Positions 51,224 through 60,912 of a stretch of 64,000 nucleotides of DNA are shown here, one piece after another (within the stretch, counting starts at the first letter, position 1; every line of letters starts with the position of its first letter). A program made the position numbers and the translations under genes. Origin of the DNA: Alphaproteobacteria bacterium (GTDB lineage: Bacteria > Pseudomonadota > Alphaproteobacteria > UBA8366 > GCA-2717185). The DNA is taken from the NCBI GenBank assembly GCA_012103325.1, contig WLWY01000001.1, positions 682,001 to 746,000 on the forward strand. The letters are read 5' to 3'. The notes under the pieces are model-generated. The model ran no database searches and was not told the DNA's origin. It was given only the letters and a program-made list of their open reading frames with translations.

Positions 51224-51589
51224 TCATTTTGCGGATTCTTTCGACACTGGCGCGAGCTCGAAGCGTACGGTGACGGGCGCGCTTTCCCCCAGCAGCTCGA
51301 TCGTCAGCTTCTCGCCGTCGCGGCTGAAAATCAGCACGCCGGTCCGGACCCAGCCAAGCTGCGGCAACGCGGTCTGATAATAGTCGCGCACCGCCTTGCG
51401 CGTGACGTCACCCGCGGCGTACGCCTCGACGATGCGGCCTGCCGGCGAATCGAACGCAGCACCCGCGTCGCCAACCACCTCGATGCCGGGCATGATGGGC
51501 ACGTCTTCGAGGCCGGCCAGAAAGGCATCGGCGCGGCATATCGTCGTCAGGAACAATATCGGCGCGGCAATGAGAAAAAAGAGGCGCAT
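51224..51589 (-). CDS. Small exported protein of unknown function
   Basis: The product is 121 residues. Residues 1-20 form a signal peptide ([19 protein letters not shown]). The mature part has an acidic [14 protein letters not shown] stretch, then [18 protein letters not shown] and [15 protein letters not shown]. The last two recall small periplasmic proteins found next to mutM or ech in Rhodospirillales, but I cannot name the family. It lies between mutM and the enoyl-CoA hydratase on the same strand, 17 bp after mutM and 22 bp before ech, so all three may be co-transcribed. Confidence 0.75.
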   Translation of the reverse strand: MRLFFLIAAPILFLTTICRADAFLAGLEDVPIMPGIEVVGDAGAAFDSPAGRIVEAYAAGDVTRKAVRDYYQTALPQLGWVRTGVLIFSRDGEKLTIELLGESAPVTVRFELAPVSKESAK

Positions 51590-51606
51590 GCGACGGTGCT
51601 ATATCA

Positions 51607-52440
51607 CTATCGCTGGTGCGTTGCACAATAGAAAGTCGACCGCCCGCTCTGCACGATCCGGCGCACGGTGCCGGAGCAGCCGGACCGCCGGCATGCTTCG
51701 CCTTCGCGGCCATAGACCTGCCAGTTGTGCTGGAAATAGCCGAGGTCGCCGGACGCCTGGACGTAATCCCGCAGCGACGAGCCGCCGGCGTCGATCGCCT
51801 CCCGCAGGACGGCGCGAATTTCAAGCGTCAGCCGCTCGGCCCGCTGACCGGGCACCGTATACGCACTGCGCCGCGGCGAAATGCCGGCGCGGTGCAGCGC
51901 TTCGCAGATATAGATATTGCCGAGCCCGGCGACGACCTTTTGATCCAGCAGCGCCGCCTTGATCGGCGTCTTTTTGCCCGCGAGCGCCTGGCTCAGCGAC
52001 TCGGCGTTGAAGGCGTTGCCGAGCGGTTCCGGTCCCAAATGTTCAATCATCCGGTGCGAACCCAGCGCCGCCGTTGTCGTCAGATCCATCATCCCAAACC
52101 GGCGTGGGTCGCAATAGCGGATGAGCGCGCCCTGGTCCGTCTCGAACTCGACATGGTCGTGCGGGCCGGGCGGCGGGGCTGTGGCAGCGTCGAGGATGGT
52201 CATGCGCCCCGACATGCCGAGATGGGCGATGAGGACGGTATCGTCATCGAGCGTGATCAGGATGAACTTCGCCCGCCGCTCGACACGCAACACAGTCCGC
52301 CCGGTCAGGCGCTCGGGAAACCGCTCGGGGATCGGAAACCGCAAATTCGGACGGCGCTGCTCAACGCGCACTAGACGCCGCCCTTCGAGCGGACCGCGCA
52401 GGCCGCGGCAAACGGTTTCGACTTCGGGTAGTTCAGGCAT
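51607..52440 (-). CDS. mutM: Formamidopyrimidine-DNA glycosylase
   Basis: The protein must begin PELPEVETV after the initiator Met is removed, because Pro is the catalytic nucleophile; this fixes the start at ATG 52440 (277 residues). The C-terminal zinc finger [19 protein letters not shown] with CATHQR, and the H2TH region [18 protein letters not shown], complete it. It excises 8-oxoguanine and Fapy bases. It is divergent from ubiE. Confidence 0.97.
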   Translation of the reverse strand: MPELPEVETVCRGLRGPLEGRRLVRVEQRRPNLRFPIPERFPERLTGRTVLRVERRAKFILITLDDDTVLIAHLGMSGRMTILDAATAPPPGPHDHVEFETDQGALIRYCDPRRFGMMDLTTTAALGSHRMIEHLGPEPLGNAFNAESLSQALAGKKTPIKAALLDQKVVAGLGNIYICEALHRAGISPRRSAYTVPGQRAERLTLEIRAVLREAIDAGGSSLRDYVQASGDLGYFQHNWQVYGREGEACRRSGCSGTVRRIVQSGRSTFYCATHQR

Positions 52441-52473
52441 GACCACCGGTTATAGATCAAATCAGGATCGATA

Positions 52474-52499
52474 GGAATCGCCTTTGGCGATCCAGCAGC
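52474..52499. repeat. REP-like repeat, copy 1
   Basis: GGAATCGCCTTTGGCGATCC followed by AGCAGC. The core ATCGCC-TTT-GGCGAT is a perfect hairpin. The second copy is at 60913-60938 with a single-base difference. It lies between mutM and ubiE. Confidence 0.75.
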
Positions 52500-52567
52500 C
52501 CTGATCCGATCTGGAAGTGCGGAGAGGCATCTGGCAAACCCGTATCCGCTGGGTTATCGTCGCGCCG

Positions 52568-53329
52568 ATGACGGACCACAACACCGAAAACGCCGAAGCC
52601 ACAACGCATTTCGGCTACCGCGAGGTCGCGCAGGGCGAAAGGGCGCGGCTGGTACGCGGCGTCTTCGACACCGTCGCCCAGCGCTACGACCTGATGAACG
52701 ACCTGATGTCCTGGGGCGTACACCGGTTGTGGAAGGCGGCGCTCATCGATTGCCTGAAGCCCCGGCCGGGCATGCAGCTCCTCGACGTCGCGGGCGGCAC
52801 GGGCGACATCGCACTACGCCATCTGGACGCGGGTGGCGACGACGTCACCGTTTGCGACGTGAACGCGGAAATGCTGTCCGTCGGCCGCGACCGCGCGCTC
52901 GACCGCGGCGTCGTCGACGGTATCCGGTGGGCCGTCGGTGATGCCGAAGCGCTGCCCTTTCCCGACCGTACGATGGACGCGTACACCATCGCGTTCGGCC
53001 TTCGCAACGTCACCGATATCGACCGCGCCCTCCGCGAAGCCCGGCGAGTTCTGAAGCCCGGCGGCCGGTTCCTGTGTCTCGAATTCAGCCGCGTCGTGCT
53101 TCCTCTGTTGTCAGACTTCTACGACCGCTACTCCTTTTCAGTCGTCCCGGTGTTGGGCGACAAGGTTGCCGGCGATGCGGAATCATACCGCTATCTTGTC
53201 GAAAGCATCCGCCGGTTCCCCGATCAGGACGCGTTGCGCACGCGCCTCGGCGCAGCAGGGCTCGACCGCGTGACGGTACAAAATCTATCGGGCGGCATCG
53301 CCGCCATCCACGCCGCATGGCGAATCTGA
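52568..53329 (+). CDS. ubiE: Demethylubiquinone/demethylmenaquinone C-methyltransferase
   Basis: ATG 52568 gives 253 residues. [26 protein letters not shown] is the diagnostic start, [16 protein letters not shown] the SAM site, and [32 protein letters not shown] the family signature. UbiE methylates C2 of the benzoquinone ring in ubiquinone synthesis and has the same role in menaquinone. ubiB follows after 10 bp. Confidence 0.97.
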   Translation: MTDHNTENAEATTHFGYREVAQGERARLVRGVFDTVAQRYDLMNDLMSWGVHRLWKAALIDCLKPRPGMQLLDVAGGTGDIALRHLDAGGDDVTVCDVNAEMLSVGRDRALDRGVVDGIRWAVGDAEALPFPDRTMDAYTIAFGLRNVTDIDRALREARRVLKPGGRFLCLEFSRVVLPLLSDFYDRYSFSVVPVLGDKVAGDAESYRYLVESIRRFPDQDALRTRLGAAGLDRVTVQNLSGGIAAIHAAWRI

Positions 53330-53339
53330 CCGACCGGCG

Positions 53340-54872
53340 ATGATCGGATCGATCACCAGCATCGCGCGCCTGATCGGCATCGCCCGGACCTTCGCGCGGC
53401 ACGACGCGTTGTTCCCGCTCGAACGCATGGGCGTCACCCCTGTCATCGTCTCCGTCGCCAAGCTCGTCTCACGCCGCGCTGCGCCTGGCAGGCCCGGCGA
53501 GCGCCTTGCCGCGGCCTTGGAGGAACTGGGACCGACTTTCATCAAGCTTGGCCAGGCACTTTCCGTGCGCCCCGATCTGGTTGGCGACGCCATCGCGGAC
53601 GATCTGTCCGCTTTACAGGACCGCCTGCCGCCTTTCCCCGGCGCGACCGCTCGCGAGATTATCGAACAGGAGCTTGAGACGCCGGTCGGCGAGTTGTACC
53701 GCCATTTCGACGAAACGCCGGTCGCCGCCGCCTCCATCGCCCAGGTCCACTTTGCCGAAACGCCCGACGGCGACATGGTCGCGGTCAAAATCCTCCGCCC
53801 TGGGATCGAGGCGCGGTTCCGCCAGGACATCGACCTTTTCCTCTGGCTCTCACGGCTGCTGGAGCGCACCCGGCCGGCATTGCGCCGGCTGCGGCCTCTC
53901 GAAGTCGTGCGCACCTTCGAAGCTTCGGTCAATATTGAGATGGACCTTCGTCTCGAAGCCGCCGCCGCGTCGGAGCTCGGTGAAAACTCCGAACACGATA
54001 ATGGCTTTCGCGTGCCGAAAATCGACTGGGTGCGAACAGGCCGTCGCGTTATGACCTTGGAGCGTATAGAGGGCGTTCGCATCGACGATTTGGCAGCGCT
54101 GGCGGAAGCAGGCTTCGAGCCCCGCGATATTCTACGCCGTTCCGCGGAATCGTTTTTCAATCAGGTTTTCCGCGACGGATTTTTCCACGCCGATATCCAC
54201 CCTGGAAACATGTTCGTAGCGCCGGACGGTACGCTTTGCCCCGTTGATTTCGGCATCATGGGACGCCTCGACCGCAAGACCCGGAACTATCTCGCCGACA
54301 TGCTGATCGGCTTCCTCGACCGCGACTATAAGCGGGTCGCGGAAGTCCATTTCGAAGCCGGTTACGTACCGGCACGAAAGTCGGTCGGCGCCTTTACCCA
54401 AGCGGTCCGCTCTATCGGAGAGCCGATCTTGGGCAAGCCGCTGCATGAAATTTCGCTGGCCCGCCTGCTGGCACAGCTGTTTCAGGTCACCGAGACCTTC
54501 GAAATGGAAACGCAACCGCAGCTCCTACTGTTGCAGAAGACCATGCTGGTCGCCGAAGGCGTTGGCCGAACTCTGGATCCGTCGATCAATATGTGGATGC
54601 TTGCCCGGCCCTTGATCGAGGAATGGGTCATCGCCAACCGCGGTCCCGAGGCGCGGCTGCGCGACATGGTCGGCGACACGGTCTCGAAACTGGAACGGCT
54701 CCCCCAATTGCTGGGCCGCGCGGAAGCCGTCGCGGAAGCATTAAGCGGTAACGAGCGGCTTAGCTCCGGCTATCGGCATGAGAGCGAAAGCAGTCCAGGC
54801 TTCTTCGGTTCGAACAGCATCCTCTATGTCCTGATCGCCGTCATAGCCGTTCTCCTGATTGCAAATCTTTAG
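53340..54872 (+). CDS. ubiB: UbiB (ABC1/ADCK atypical kinase)
   Basis: The product is 510 residues. The ABC1 family KxGQ-type motif is in LGPTFIKLGQALSVRPDLVG, the Ala-rich loop in PVAAASIAQVHFAE, the metal-binding DFG-like VDFGIMGRLD, and the catalytic loop FFHADIHPGNMF. A membrane helix ends the protein (LYVLIAVIAVLLIANL). UbiB is needed for ubiquinone synthesis, probably as an ATPase for the Ubi complex. ubiE-ubiB is the standard order. coaBC normally follows; here a 2 kb islet intervenes. Confidence 0.96.
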   Translation: MIGSITSIARLIGIARTFARHDALFPLERMGVTPVIVSVAKLVSRRAAPGRPGERLAAALEELGPTFIKLGQALSVRPDLVGDAIADDLSALQDRLPPFPGATAREIIEQELETPVGELYRHFDETPVAAASIAQVHFAETPDGDMVAVKILRPGIEARFRQDIDLFLWLSRLLERTRPALRRLRPLEVVRTFEASVNIEMDLRLEAAAASELGENSEHDNGFRVPKIDWVRTGRRVMTLERIEGVRIDDLAALAEAGFEPRDILRRSAESFFNQVFRDGFFHADIHPGNMFVAPDGTLCPVDFGIMGRLDRKTRNYLADMLIGFLDRDYKRVAEVHFEAGYVPARKSVGAFTQAVRSIGEPILGKPLHEISLARLLAQLFQVTETFEMETQPQLLLLQKTMLVAEGVGRTLDPSINMWMLARPLIEEWVIANRGPEARLRDMVGDTVSKLERLPQLLGRAEAVAEALSGNERLSSGYRHESESSPGFFGSNSILYVLIAVIAVLLIANL

Positions 54873-54974
54873 AGCGGAGCGCTCGGCGTTCTTGCCTGCG
54901 AGGTTGGAGGCCGACCGGATAGCATGACGAAATTGAATAGTGAAATTTAACAACTCTTCGCGGTATAATAGATT

Positions 54975-55163
54975 ATGGGCGAGACCAAAACACAGTCAGA
55001 CGATATCCGGGATTTCCTACAGCCTTGCGATCCTTCACAAGATCCTGAGTACTTGGCGTGGAAAGAAGCTAAGCTTCGCCGCGCATTAGCAGCTGATCTT
55101 GCAGCCCCTGAAGCCGCCGTGCCGCAACACGAGGTCTGGAAGAAGTTCGGCCTTGAATATTAA
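54975..55163 (+). CDS. Small antitoxin-like protein
   Basis: The product is 62 residues, acidic with a charged helix (DPEYLAWKEAKLRRALAADL) and the C-terminal HEVWKKFGLEY. The family is not named with certainty, but the size, acidity and an 11-nt overlap with a ParE/RelE-type gene match a type II antitoxin. Its ATG (54975) follows AT-rich sequence that could bind the antitoxin itself. If the toxin is broken, this gene may be an orphan remnant. Confidence 0.7.
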   Translation: MGETKTQSDDIRDFLQPCDPSQDPEYLAWKEAKLRRALAADLAAPEAAVPQHEVWKKFGLEY

Positions 55164-55431
55164 GTTTTCGCTTCAGGCCACAGAAGACCTCAGCTCAATC
55201 CACGAATTCATCGCACAAGCCAAGACACGCGCAGCCGATAACGTTGTTCAGCGCATTCTGCAATCGATCGAGAACTTCCCGTTGCTCGGACGCGAGGGCG
55301 TGGTGGACGGCACCCGGGAACTCTCCATTCCCAACCTGCCGTATTTTACGATCTACCGCATCGTCGATTAACCACAGCTCAGAATCATCTCGATCATGCA
55401 CACCGCCTGGCAATACCCGCAGGAGGGATGA
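55153..55431 (+). pseudogene. ParE/RelE-type toxin stopped by an in-frame TAA
   Basis: From TTG 55153 it reads NIKFSLQATEDLSSIHEFIAQA and so on to LPYFTIYRIVD, then TAA (55369-55371). The same frame continues with PQLRIISIMHTAWQYPQEG and a stop at 55429-55431. The second part matches the final strand of ParE-type toxins (YRI...IxxIxHxxRxxP). A single base change to TAA is the simplest reading, leaving a 72-residue truncated toxin. Read-through or a sequence error are the alternatives. Confidence 0.78.
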
Positions 55432-55491
55432 AAGTGATTATAGAAAATTAGTTCTTATGGCGGCTATCCGCCGAATCGGCGACACTTCTGC

Positions 55492-56211
55492 GTGCCTCAA
55501 CTTAGATTAAATGAACCTGAAAGTGCTGACCTTGGATTGCTGCTGCTGCATGCTCTTCCTTTCGATGGTTCAATGTGGTCCGGTCAGATGGACTTGCTTC
55601 CCGGATCTACATATGCGCCGACGCTCTACGATTTCGGCAACACGGTTGAACTATGGGCAATTGAGGCCCTGCGTTTAGCGACAAACAGTCGATTGATCGT
55701 CGTTGGTTGCTCGGTTGGTGGATCGTGCGCACTTGAAGTGGCCGTAGCCGCGCCGGAACGAGTTGTGGCTTTAGTCCTTATTGGCACCAAGGTTAAGCAC
55801 CACCCTGACCCAGCACTTCATGCGTCAGCTCTTGATTTCATTGACAAAGAGGGACTCAATCAAGCTTGGGCGAGGTATTGGGCTCCATTGTTTTCTAGTT
55901 CTACCAATCATAGAATGCTGGAGGCCGCGAAAAATTCTGCCCTCCGTCAGTCCCCCAAAGATGTTGCTCGTGGCGTGACAGCATTCCACCGCCGACGAAG
56001 CCGCGACCAGTTCGTTTCAAAATGCCAGTGCCCCGTTACCGTGATTTCCGGCGAGGATGACGTTGCGCCCGGGCCAAAATCGAGCGCCGAGCTTGCAGCC
56101 TCTGCGCCGCAAGGCAGTCTTCACGTCGTTCCTTCGTGCGGCCACTACGTACCATTCGAGCAACCGAAGGTCCTTAGATCGATCCTGAGTGACATAATAA
56201 ACGCGCAATGA
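55492..56211 (+). CDS. Alpha/beta hydrolase
   Basis: The product is 239 residues from GTG 55492. The nucleophile elbow is GCSVGG with S74, the acid is in VISGEDDVAPG, and the His in PSCGHYVPFEQP near the end. LLLHALPFDGSMWSGQ is the oxyanion-side strand. It could be an esterase or a C-C bond hydrolase. The base composition looks less GC-rich than ubiB or coaBC, so it may have been acquired. Its role is unknown. Confidence 0.85.
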   Translation: MPQLRLNEPESADLGLLLLHALPFDGSMWSGQMDLLPGSTYAPTLYDFGNTVELWAIEALRLATNSRLIVVGCSVGGSCALEVAVAAPERVVALVLIGTKVKHHPDPALHASALDFIDKEGLNQAWARYWAPLFSSSTNHRMLEAAKNSALRQSPKDVARGVTAFHRRRSRDQFVSKCQCPVTVISGEDDVAPGPKSSAELAASAPQGSLHVVPSCGHYVPFEQPKVLRSILSDIINAQ

Positions 56212-56240
56212 ACCGCATCGGGATTGCCGGAGGCTCACGT

Positions 56241-56768
56241 TCAAATAGCCCATTCGACCCGATCTACGATTTCCGATGCAATTTCAATAGGAAACCTTGC
56301 ATCTGTGGTGACCTTAAAATCGAACGGGCCGTTTTTCTCCAGAGATTCTGCCAGCTCTAGAGTTCGTTTTTCGTGCCAATCTAAGAGCGATCCCACTTCA
56401 CGCTTTTGCACTCTTTTAAGCAACGTTTCAGCGTTCGCGTTCATTTGGCATAGCGTTGAGGCGCACTCTGGAACAACGCTTGTAATTCGTTCAAGTGCGC
56501 CGCGGTCTTCAACGACACGCGACACAAACAGGTTTCGCGACCCGGTGGCCTTGCAGTTAGCCCAAACATCACCAAGATTCAAACAGGCCAAACGGTCTCC
56601 GTACGGGTCGTCCGGAGGCCGGGGGAATGATTGCGTTAACGCATCTAGGTCTATGAATGTGTTGGCAATTTTCTTTTTGGTGAGTAGTACACCTATCTCA
56701 TCTCCAATTGTTGTTTTGCCGACACCAATCGGTCCGCTAATTATGAGAAGTTGGTACTTTGCAGCCAT
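56241..56768 (-). CDS. P-loop nucleotide/small-molecule kinase-like protein
   Basis: ATG 56768 gives 176 residues. The P loop is ISGPIGVGKTTIGDEIG (about 10-26), followed by FIDLDALTQSFPRP, typical of shikimate- or gluconate-kinase-like folds. I cannot name its substrate; a phosphotransferase of small metabolites or a resistance kinase are both possible. It is divergent from coaBC and is the right edge of the accessory islet. Confidence 0.75.
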   Translation of the reverse strand: MAAKYQLLIISGPIGVGKTTIGDEIGVLLTKKKIANTFIDLDALTQSFPRPPDDPYGDRLACLNLGDVWANCKATGSRNLFVSRVVEDRGALERITSVVPECASTLCQMNANAETLLKRVQKREVGSLLDWHEKRTLELAESLEKNGPFDFKVTTDARFPIEIASEIVDRVEWAI

Positions 56769-56956
56769 GATACGACGATACCACAAGCTGATCTGCGCTG
56801 CCCAACATCCCGCGATATGCGACTAGGCGCCGTCAGCAATTCGGACAAGTCCCGCTCTGGCCTATATTACCTTCACGCCCGGTTGAATCTTGCGCGGGCA
56901 GCCGCGCGACACTACATTAAATACAGCTTTAAAAATGTAATATTGCTGAGGACAAC

Positions 56957-58171
56957 ATGGTCCTTCAGGACAAACGCATCCTTTTAATCATCTCGGGCGG
57001 TATCGCGGCATTCAAGTCGCTGGATCTGATCCGCCGGCTGCGCGAAAGAGGCGCATCCGTGCGCTGTGTGCTGACCGCGGGCGGCGCCCAATTCGTCACG
57101 CCGCTGACGGTAGCCGCCTTGAGCGAGGACAAAGTCTATCAGGATATTTTCTCGCTGACGGACGAAGCGGAGATGGGCCATATCCGCCTGTCGCGCGAAT
57201 CCGATCTTATCGTTGTCGCGCCGGCAAGTGCGGATATCTTGGCGCGTATGGCCAACGGCCTGGCGAACGATCTTGCAACGACCGCGCTTTTGGCGACCGA
57301 CAAGCCTGTGATGGTCGTGCCGGCGATGAATGTCCGCATGTGGGAGCATGCGGCGACACAGGCAAATATCGCCACGCTGCACTCGCGCGGCGTCGAAGCA
57401 ATCGGCCCTGTCGAAGGCGATATGGCCTGCGGGGAATACGGGTTTGGCCGCATGAGCGAGGTCGAGGATATCGTGGCAGCAATCACGGAACGGTTGGCGC
57501 GCGCCGATGGACCGCTCGCGGGGCGCCGCGCGATCGTCACGAGCGGACCGACGCATGAAGCGATCGATCCAGTGCGCTACATCGCGAACCGGTCTTCCGG
57601 CAAACAGGGCCACGCGATCGCGGCCGCACTAGCACGGCAGGGCGCGGATACGATCCTGGTCAGCGGGCCAACGGCGCTGCCCGATCCGGTTGGCGTGACC
57701 ATGGTCAAGGTAGAGTCGGCACGCGATATGCTGGCCGCGTGCGAAGCGGCGCTACCGGCAGAAATCGCCGTCTGCGTTGCCGCTGTCTCGGATTGGCGCG
57801 TTGCCGCCGCGGCCGATCAGAAGATGAAGAAGAACGGCGGCGGCCCACCACAACTTGAACTGGCCGAAAACCCGGACATACTGAGAGCGCTCGCCAAGGC
57901 CGGAAACAAGCGCCCCCGCCTCGTGATCGGGTTTGCTGCGGAGACAGAGAATGTGGTGAAAAACGCTCAGGCGAAGTGCGCGGCGAAGAATACCGACTGG
58001 ATCCTGGCCAATGACGTTTCACCCGCAACCGGAACGTTCGGCGGCGATGCCAACACGATTCATCTTGTCGACGGCGCGGACACGGTCGAAGCCTGGTCGA
58101 CAATGACCAAGCATCAGGTTGCGGAGCGATTGGTCGCACGGATCGGCACCTATTTCGGCGGGGACACATGA
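56957..58171 (+). CDS. coaBC: Bifunctional CoaBC (4'-phosphopantothenoylcysteine synthetase/decarboxylase)
   Basis: The product is 404 residues. The N-terminal flavin-dependent decarboxylase (about 1-185) has [53 protein letters not shown] and [10 protein letters not shown], whose Cys is catalytic. The C-terminal CTP-dependent ligase has [25 protein letters not shown]. Together they form 4'-phosphopantetheine for CoA. It overlaps dut by 4 nt. Confidence 0.97.
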   Translation: MVLQDKRILLIISGGIAAFKSLDLIRRLRERGASVRCVLTAGGAQFVTPLTVAALSEDKVYQDIFSLTDEAEMGHIRLSRESDLIVVAPASADILARMANGLANDLATTALLATDKPVMVVPAMNVRMWEHAATQANIATLHSRGVEAIGPVEGDMACGEYGFGRMSEVEDIVAAITERLARADGPLAGRRAIVTSGPTHEAIDPVRYIANRSSGKQGHAIAAALARQGADTILVSGPTALPDPVGVTMVKVESARDMLAACEAALPAEIAVCVAAVSDWRVAAAADQKMKKNGGGPPQLELAENPDILRALAKAGNKRPRLVIGFAAETENVVKNAQAKCAAKNTDWILANDVSPATGTFGGDANTIHLVDGADTVEAWSTMTKHQVAERLVARIGTYFGGDT

Positions 58172-58626
58172 CGGGCGTCACCGTCGTGGTACGGCGGCTT
58201 CCCCATGGAGCGGATTTGCCGCTTCCCGAATACGCGACCGCCGATAGCGCCGGCCTGGACCTTTTAGCCGCCGTCGCAGACACACAAGTTCTCGCGCCCG
58301 GCGAGCGCCACCTCATTCCCACCGGCCTTTCCATTGCCCTGCCGGCGGGCCATGAGGCACAGGTTCGGCCCCGTTCGGGATTGGCGTTAAAAAACGGTGT
58401 CACGGTGCTGAACAGCCCCGGCACAATCGATGCCGATTATCGCGGTGAAATCGGCGTCGTGCTGATCAATCTGGGGTCCGATCCGTTCGAGGTTTCGCGC
58501 GGCATGCGCATTGCCCAGATGATCGTGGCGCCCGTAACGCGGCTGGCGTGGGACGAAACGGACACCTTACCGGACACTGCGCGCGGCGCGGGCGGATACG
58601 GTTCGACAGGAACGGGAGGCGTTTGA
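58168..58626 (+). CDS. dut: dUTP diphosphatase
   Basis: The product is 152 residues with the five trimeric dUTPase motifs in order: [44 protein letters not shown] and the C-terminal GAGGYGSTG. It hydrolyses dUTP to dUMP and PPi, lowering uracil in DNA and feeding dTMP synthesis. coaBC-dut is a common pair. The Rrf2 gene starts just past or over its stop. Confidence 0.97.
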   Translation: MTGVTVVVRRLPHGADLPLPEYATADSAGLDLLAAVADTQVLAPGERHLIPTGLSIALPAGHEAQVRPRSGLALKNGVTVLNSPGTIDADYRGEIGVVLINLGSDPFEVSRGMRIAQMIVAPVTRLAWDETDTLPDTARGAGGYGSTGTGGV

Positions 58627-58631
58627 AGTCG

Positions 58632-59087
58632 ATGCTGCGACTGACGAAGAAGCTCATTTTTGCGATCGATGCCGTCGTCGATATTGCATACAACGCTGCC
58701 GAAACGCCCGTTCAGAGCAAGGAAATTGCGCAGCGGCAAGGCATCCCGCGGCGCTATCTGGAACAGGTGCTGCAAAATCTGGTGAAGGCGGAAATCCTGC
58801 GCGGCGTCCGAGGCCCCCGCGGCGGCTATCGGCTGGCCCGGGAGCGGCGGCGCATTTCGCTCGGCGAAATCACGCGGATCGTCGATCAGATGGAAGGGAC
58901 GTCGGATCCGCTGGAAGAACCGGGCGGTTCCGAACTTGGCCGCGCCGTCCTCTATCCGCTGTGGCTCGAATTGCAGGAAGCCGCAATGAAACGGTTGGAC
59001 GAAGTCAGCATCGAAGACCTCTGTACCCGTGCGCGTGCGGCTGGCGTACAGTGTTCGGCATCGGACATGTTCGACTTCATGATCTAG
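58632..59087 (+). CDS. Rrf2 family transcriptional regulator
   Basis: I use ATG 58632 (151 residues); TTG 58623, overlapping the dut stop, is possible. The winged HTH is SKEIAQRQGIPRRYLEQVLQNL then LRGVRGPRGGYRLARERRRISLGEI. Unlike IscR it lacks the three-Cys [2Fe-2S] motif and has only two Cys near the end (LCTRARAAGVQC). It lies directly before cysK, so a CymR- or CysB-like control of sulfur genes is a fair guess. Confidence 0.88.
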   Translation: MLRLTKKLIFAIDAVVDIAYNAAETPVQSKEIAQRQGIPRRYLEQVLQNLVKAEILRGVRGPRGGYRLARERRRISLGEITRIVDQMEGTSDPLEEPGGSELGRAVLYPLWLELQEAAMKRLDEVSIEDLCTRARAAGVQCSASDMFDFMI

Positions 59088-59108
59088 ACGCATAGGGCAG
59101 GAAATCCG

Positions 59109-60077
59109 TTGAGCGATAAGAATGGTGCATGCGGAGAATTTCGCGGGCGCATTTACGACAGCGTTCTCGATACGATCGGCGCAACGCCGATCGTACGGTT
59201 GTCGCGGCTGGCAGCGCATCATGGCATAGCGGCGGAATTGCTGGCCAAGCTCGAATTTTTCAATCCCATGGGGTCGGTCAAGGACCGGATCGGCCTGGCT
59301 ATGATCGAAGCGCTGGAGGCGGAAGGGAAAATCGGCCCCGAGACCGTGGTCGTCGAACCGACCTCCGGCAACACCGGCATCGCCTTGGCCTTCGCCTGCG
59401 CCGTCAAAGGCTATCGGCTCGTCCTGACAATGCCCGAATCCATGTCCATCGAACGCCGCAAGATGCTGCTTATCCTGGGTGCGGAAATCGATCTGACACC
59501 GGCCCGGCTTGGCATGCGCGGTGCGATGGCGCGCGCCGACGCCATCGTTGCGGAGATTGGGGATGCCGTCATCCCACAGCAGTTCAGCAATGTCGCGAAC
59601 CCGGCCGTTCATCGCGCAACGACGGCGGAGGAAATCTGGCGCGACACGGATGGCAAGCTCGATGTCATGATTGCAGGTGTCGGCACGGGAGGGACGGTGA
59701 CCGGCTGTGCCGGCCTCCTGAAGGAACGCAATCCGGATTTCCGGATGATCGTGGTCGAGCCGGAAGACAGTGCCGTTCTGTCATGCGGTTCGCCGGGTGC
59801 GCATCGAATCGAAGGCATTGGCGCGGGATTCGTGCCGGACAACTTGGATACCTCGCTCATCGACGAAGTGGTTTCGATCGCCAATGAAACCGCGTTCCGG
59901 ACCGCACGCGAGATGGCGCGGATCGAGGGCATTCCCGTCGGAATCTCCTCGGGCGCTTCCGTTGCGGCTGCCCTTGAGGTTTCCGAACGAGCCGACATGG
60001 CGGAAAAGCGTATTCTAATCGTCGTGCCGTCTTTCGCGGAACGCTATCTGTCTACACCGCTGTTCGATGGAGTCTGA
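59109..60077 (+). CDS. cysK: Cysteine synthase (O-acetylserine sulfhydrylase)
   Basis: The product is 322 residues from TTG 59109. PLP-binding K58 is in NPMGSVKDRIG, the substrate loop is EPTSGNTGIALAF, and GVGTGGTVTG binds the cofactor phosphate. It forms cysteine from O-acetylserine and sulfide. A CysM or cystathionine beta-synthase-like activity cannot be excluded. The MoeB-like gene follows closely, so sulfur from cysteine to carrier proteins may be one theme. Confidence 0.93.
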   Translation: MSDKNGACGEFRGRIYDSVLDTIGATPIVRLSRLAAHHGIAAELLAKLEFFNPMGSVKDRIGLAMIEALEAEGKIGPETVVVEPTSGNTGIALAFACAVKGYRLVLTMPESMSIERRKMLLILGAEIDLTPARLGMRGAMARADAIVAEIGDAVIPQQFSNVANPAVHRATTAEEIWRDTDGKLDVMIAGVGTGGTVTGCAGLLKERNPDFRMIVVEPEDSAVLSCGSPGAHRIEGIGAGFVPDNLDTSLIDEVVSIANETAFRTAREMARIEGIPVGISSGASVAAALEVSERADMAEKRILIVVPSFAERYLSTPLFDGV

Positions 60078-60078
60078 C

Positions 60079-60894
60079 ATGCCGCTGCATCAGGAGATCA
60101 CGGACGATCAGTTACTGCGCTACGCGCGGCACATCATTCTCGATGAAGTCGGCGAAGAAGGTCAGCTCGAGCTGCTCAACGCCAAGGTGCTGGTTGTCGG
60201 CGCGGGCGGGCTCGGCTCGCCATTGCTGCTCTATCTGGCCGCCGCCGGTGTCGGAACATTGGGCGTCATCGACTTCGACACCGTCGACATCAGCAACCTG
60301 CAGCGTCAGATCCTGCACGCGACCGACCGGGTCGGTATCTCCAAGGTCGACAGTGCCGTCGCGGCGATCCGTGCCATCAATCCGGAAGTTGTCGTGCGTG
60401 AGCACAAGACCCGCCTTACGGCGGAAAATGCGGTCGACCTCATTGCGGAATACGATCTTGTCGCCGATGGCAGCGATAATTTCACGACCCGTTATCTGGT
60501 CAACGATGCCTGCCATCTCGCCCAGCGGCCCCTCGTCGCCGGCGCGCTGCAGCGGTTCGAGGGACAGCTTTCGACCTTCAAATCGCATCTCGGCGGCGCC
60601 AACCCCTGCTATCGGTGCCTGTTTCCCAACCCGCCGCCGCCCAGCATGACGGCGAGCTGCGAAACCGCCGGCATCTTCGGGTCGATCGCCGGGGTGATCG
60701 GCACGACCCAGGCGACCGAGATCCTGAAGGAGCTGTTAGGTCTGGGCGAAAGCCTATCGGGCAGCCTGCTGTTGTTCGATGCGCTGAACACGACATTCCG
60801 CAAGATAAAGATTCCGCCCGATCCCGCCTGCCCGCTCTGCGGCAGCCAGCCGACGATAACGTCACTGCGCGAAATTGAGACGGCGGAAAACTAG
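60079..60894 (+). CDS. moeB: MoeB/ThiF-type sulfur-carrier adenylyltransferase
   Basis: ATG 60079 gives 271 residues. The nucleotide loop is VLVVGAGGLGSPLLLYLAAAG, then DFDTVDISNLQRQIL, DGSDNFTTRYLVND, the zinc CxxC pairs CYRCLFP and CPLCG, and ASCETAGIFG. E1-like enzymes of this group adenylate the C-terminal Gly-Gly of MoaD, ThiS or CysO. No carrier gene is nearby, so which carrier it serves is open. No rhodanese domain is present. Confidence 0.93.
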   Translation: MPLHQEITDDQLLRYARHIILDEVGEEGQLELLNAKVLVVGAGGLGSPLLLYLAAAGVGTLGVIDFDTVDISNLQRQILHATDRVGISKVDSAVAAIRAINPEVVVREHKTRLTAENAVDLIAEYDLVADGSDNFTTRYLVNDACHLAQRPLVAGALQRFEGQLSTFKSHLGGANPCYRCLFPNPPPPSMTASCETAGIFGSIAGVIGTTQATEILKELLGLGESLSGSLLLFDALNTTFRKIKIPPDPACPLCGSQPTITSLREIETAEN

Positions 60895-60912
60895 ACCGGA
60901 TCGGGGTTTGTC

